The translations under genes and the position numbers were made by a program. From assembly GCF_031877795.1 (NCBI RefSeq), contig NC_133933.1:20922029-20986028 (forward strand): 64,000 nt of DNA, read 5' to 3'. The first letter of the stretch is position 1; each line of letters begins with the position of its first letter. The DNA is from Strix aluco. Taxonomy: Eukaryota; Chordata; Aves; Strigiformes; Strigidae. Shown here one piece after another: positions 60,154 to 64,000 of this stretch. Below the pieces are notes generated by a model. That model saw nothing but the letters and a program-made list of their open reading frames with translations, made no database searches and had not been told where the DNA came from.

Positions 60154-63100
60154 GCTATATCTGCAGATAGAGGCCCTAGTCTTGCAGTCCAAACTGAAGT
60201 CAATGGGAAACTACTGGTGCTTAAAAATTGAGTCTTCTTGTTTGAAGAACTGTGACTTTCTGTCATACTCAAGTTGTCCCCTGGCTGCTTATTGCAGGGT
60301 GTGCTGAGCAGCTTGTTACTACTGGGGAGCCCTCAGCAATGGACAGCCTTACAGCTTTCTTCCCTTGGTCATGTTCAAGCAATACTTTCTGTTCTCCCCA
60401 TTATATGGAACACATGAAGCAAAGTGTTCTTCAGAATTGAGATTTCTGTTCTTCATGGTACTTTGGTGACTTCTGGATCATCTGCTGATCCCTTTCATCT
60501 AACATTTTTAACTTTTCTGAAAACTGGATGCAAACTGTTTATGTGCAGCATCCAGAAGCTGAAATACTCCTGTAAATGTTCCTATATACAAGCAGAGTCT
60601 TTCTCCCCATATGTGTGCTGGCTGTTAACATATCTCCTCTTGTTCTCAGGGATGAACAATTTTGAACACACAGGACAGGACACCTTTGACTACATAGGTG
60701 ACTCATAGACACAGGGTAGAAGCATGCTGTGTCCAGTTACACCCTAATGCCAGTACATTTTCACTACCTAAGTTATAAAATGACACTTGGCTGAGAAGGC
60801 AAATGGAACAGTAATGTGTCAGTCTTTTAAAATATTGCTCTACCACCTGTTTGTTATTTTTTTCCAAACACATATAAATAAAACTATAGTTTGGTGGTGA
60901 GGTTAATCCAAATCAAACTGCCTGAACACTAAGCCATTTTTGGAACTGCCGCAGCGTGCCCTGCACCACTTCTTTTCCATTTTACATGCATGCAGAGAAG
61001 GTCAAGCAGTGAATTAGCAGACAGCTTTGATGGTGCCAAAGACAACAACCTGCTTCAATATATTATCAAATAATAGACTATAAATTATGTAAGCACTGAA
61101 ATGCCAAGCAGCAAACAGCATTTCCACTGCTAAATAGAATCACCGAATTCATTAGAAACTGCTAACCCTGATGATGTATTTATTTTGAGGAGTCTGAACA
61201 TTAACACTTTGCCACCATCCTTCCTTTTCTTTCTGCCTGTTTATCAAATGCAGTAATTCTTTGATCATGTTCCCTTATTATGTGATTCTCCATCAAGCCC
61301 TGCCTCCAACATGTAGAAACTGTGTTTCGATTCATGTTCAGACCAACTCAATAAGTTGACAGATGTCTAAGGCAGCTCTGGAGGGGCACCACATAGGAGC
61401 AAAATGCAAACCTCGGGAGTAAAATGCCCCAAAGTGGAGCTGACAACTTGAAGCTCTGGTCCTTTTTTGTGCTGCTTAGCTCCAGACTTTCCATAAGCAG
61501 ATGACAAGAGAGGTGACAAAGCCAGAGGCTGTGCGTGCGTCAGTGTATTATCTCCTGACACAGAGATCTTGCTGCCTCTGGGACATGGGAACTCCAACCG
61601 GCCAGGGCTTTGAGTATCTGTGATAGTGAGAAGGTCTCAAAGGAGATGGAAACAAAAAAAAATTATAGATGTAAAAGGCAGATTTTATTAGAAAATAAAC
61701 TATTTTTTCAAATAAATATCAAAGTAAATAGTATAGACAGAAAATTTTAAAGTTTTATACACAGTTTTTCCACATGCTGTGCCCTTACAAATTGATCTGT
61801 ATTTCTAGGCTTGGTTTCTGTCACTTTATAAATGGCAGCAGACTCTGCCCAGCCTCTTCTGTTTCCTGGGGGACTTTCTGTCCCCTCTGGAGCTGAACTG
61901 GTTGCTTCCCATCTCCTGCTGCAGCCCCTGCCTGTGTTGCAGGCCTCTAGCCCTGGGCTGTGCTGTTTCTCTGCTGCTGCTGCCACCATACCCTGCATGG
62001 CTGCAGCCTTCTCTCCTGGAGTATACCCAGATCTTCCCCAGGGAAGACATCATCTCCTCTCCCTTCAAAGGTCTCTTTGAGTCCTGTCTCCTTACAAGAT
62101 CATAAAACATAACTGAAAACAACAAGACAGATGCTCACCAACCAATGTACTTTGTGGTCTGCACCAGCTATTTTGCTGTTATCTCCCACCAGAAGTGTCA
62201 TTGCTTGTGGCATCTGGCATGCTTTAATGCAAGTCAGCCTGGTTGTGGCAGTGGGCATTACAGTCCTAGGGAAAATAAGTGTAATCCTATGAAAAATAAT
62301 TTAATGCAGTGCTCTTAGGAGGATGTACAGCTGCACTCAGCTGAAACTTCTCATTCCCAATGGCAAGTTTTGAACACCTTGGTTTCAGGGAACAAAACCA
62401 CCTTATTAGTAAGAGCTTGATGTATCCGAGTCAAGGGAGTCTTCTAGAAGTTGAAGCATCCTTAGAAAGGGTAGGATTTTATATGCAAACTTGTTTTTAG
62501 TTTCCCAGAGGCTGCGGCCAGGTAGTGTTCTGCTAATATAGTTGTTAGACACACGAGGGCAAGGAGTGCCACATATGCAAAATACCATCATCATTTATTG
62601 ACAAAATGTCTCATAGACTCAATGGACTAAGTAAAAATTAGGCTAAAACAAAACCAAAAAACACAGGGTAAATATTAACGAACAAAAAAATCCATAGTCT
62701 AGCACCGTAGTTGGTCCCTGTTTAGGCTTGGCAAATAGCATGAACATTAGGTACATAGCAGGGCTCAGAGATAATTGCAGAGCTCTAAACGGAAATGTAG
62801 TAGTTCATATACTTTTCTATACAAACTGCTAGCAGTGCATTATTTTGTGGAACCACTAAATTCAGTGAATCTTTATCAAAGAATAAAAACCATAAAGTTA
62901 AAATACATCATAAGTACTGAATCGAAGTATTTGCCTCTGAACATTTTATTTGCTAAGCCTTTTTCTTTCAGGGAACTCCGCAGTTCCTAAAAACATCTCT
63001 CTCCCTTTCATGACTGCATATAGCTTTTAGGATAAACTAGTTCTGCAAAAAAAGCATGTCTTTTTTGCATTTTATCTTGATATTTCACTGAACAGAGAAA

Positions 63101-64000
63101 TTTTGTTACAGCCTCCAAAGCAAAGACAATTTTCAAATTAATTTCTCTACCAGTCTGAAAAAAGAAAACATCAAAAGAGCATGCCATGTCCTATGGCACA
63201 GTGTTTCTGTAAGAAAACCTAGGGCAGGGGACATATATAATGATGTGTTTCACAGCTGAAGTTTGCTCTGACAATTTCTATGCTTGTGATAATTTGGTAG
63301 AAATATTGCTTAAGGCAGGGCTGTGGTTGTTGCACATCTTAGATCAGGTGAGCTTGCTTCCTTCTTCTGCAAACAAACTTGAAGTGGATGATCAGAGAAA
63401 CATCTTTTTTCCCTTGTTCACTCCGTGCGCCAAGAGACCAGAGGTGGTATTTCAGTTATAGGTGCTCAGAAGTAGATTAGCTTAACAAAAGAGAAGGAAA
63501 AGGCAAATCCTTTGATACATTTCTTCAAAACAGGGGAAGCCGTCCGTTGCCAGTGGAAGCCCCTAACCAAGGAATATTCTCAAGCAAGTATCCAAGTTTA
63601 AGCATGAGTTGTCATTTTGGTATGCATGAAACAGTTAAAATGCATAAAATTAAACATGTACTTGGCAAGCAATGATTTCAACTCTTAGTAATGAACCGCT
63701 GTCCTTACATGAATCTGGAGGCAGGAGGGATATATGACTCAAGAGCTAACTACCAGAAAGTTTCTCCCATTTCTAGAATTATCAGTACTTGCATATTTCA
63801 GTGCTATAACTTCTATACAGGACAGTGAGAATTTCAGGGAGAACATTTAGGAGATTAATGTAAATAAAGTATTCTGATTAACATAGTAGAAGGTCCTCCA
63901 CTATTGTAGAAAGCTAATTCTCTTTAAGTCAGGATTGGCCATTGTAGAGTCTCACGTGCCTAAAACTGGTGACAGTGTTCACACCGAGGATTCACTATTC

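Larger units (their letters stand above)
43844..64000. other. AT-rich DNA without a supported gene
   Basis: No convincing exon, RNA gene or young transposon. It holds homopolymer runs (51831-51848, 54269-54285, 60132-60153), an A-rich tract (52422-52489), a C-rich simple repeat (56936-56992) and a perfect hairpin (59270-59293). Very old repeats are likely but not assignable by eye. Confidence 0.45.

Noticed and set aside
1..64000. CRISPR array, tRNA, rRNA or bacterial-type operon
   Set aside because: No regularly spaced direct repeats, no cloverleaf or rRNA core seen by eye, and the content is clearly vertebrate.

Overview
The window looks like nuclear DNA of a bird, probably a neoavian or passerine-like species. 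The evidence is several CR1 LINE copies ending in the avian-type 3' terminal repeat (read here on the + strand as ATCATAGAAT), avian-style LTRs with TGTCCTGGTTT...AAACCACCACA termini, and a split protein-coding gene with GT/AG introns. There is no bacterial operon structure, CRISPR array, rRNA or tRNA that I can recognise.

Region 1 (about 1-8.1 kb) is GC-rich and holds the only gene I can support. It is a minus-strand, multi-exon Rho GTPase-activating protein of the ARHGAP20/TAGAP group. I traced 13 coding exons, from an ATG at 7647 down to 258, by GT/AG sites and codon phase, and every junction keeps the frame. The model encodes about 505 residues: a short N-terminus with an acylation-like motif, a PH domain, a basic linker, and a RhoGAP domain with its arginine finger. 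The 3' end is uncertain. An alternative splice runs into a frame that is open to the left edge, so the gene may continue outside the window.

Intron 2 of that gene (about 3.25 kb) is almost wholly an endogenous retrovirus in the same sense as the gene (4236-7279). It has one complete LTR, a lysine-tRNA-like primer site, broken gag frames and a protease fragment, and then a deletion that joins protease directly to the middle of the other LTR. Pol and env are missing.

Region 2 (about 8.1-17 kb) is a repeat-rich transition. It holds a CR1 scrap, a candidate LTR (9942-10642), two CR1 copies end to end (12181-15405), and a solo LTR inserted inside another LTR (15824-16795) with a perfect 5-bp target duplication.

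Region 3 (about 17-64 kb) is AT-rich and has no gene I can support. It carries one younger CR1 (26457-27410), an old L3/CR1-like LINE (about 42.3-43.64 kb), simple repeats, and a patch at 39.45-39.82 kb made of near-identical copies of two sequences lying about 1 kb to the left and 4 kb to the right. That patch is the most unusual structure in the window and looks like a templated insertion made by template switching. I found no clearly new molecular system. The best leads are the patch, the doubly modified GAP gene and the nested LTRs.
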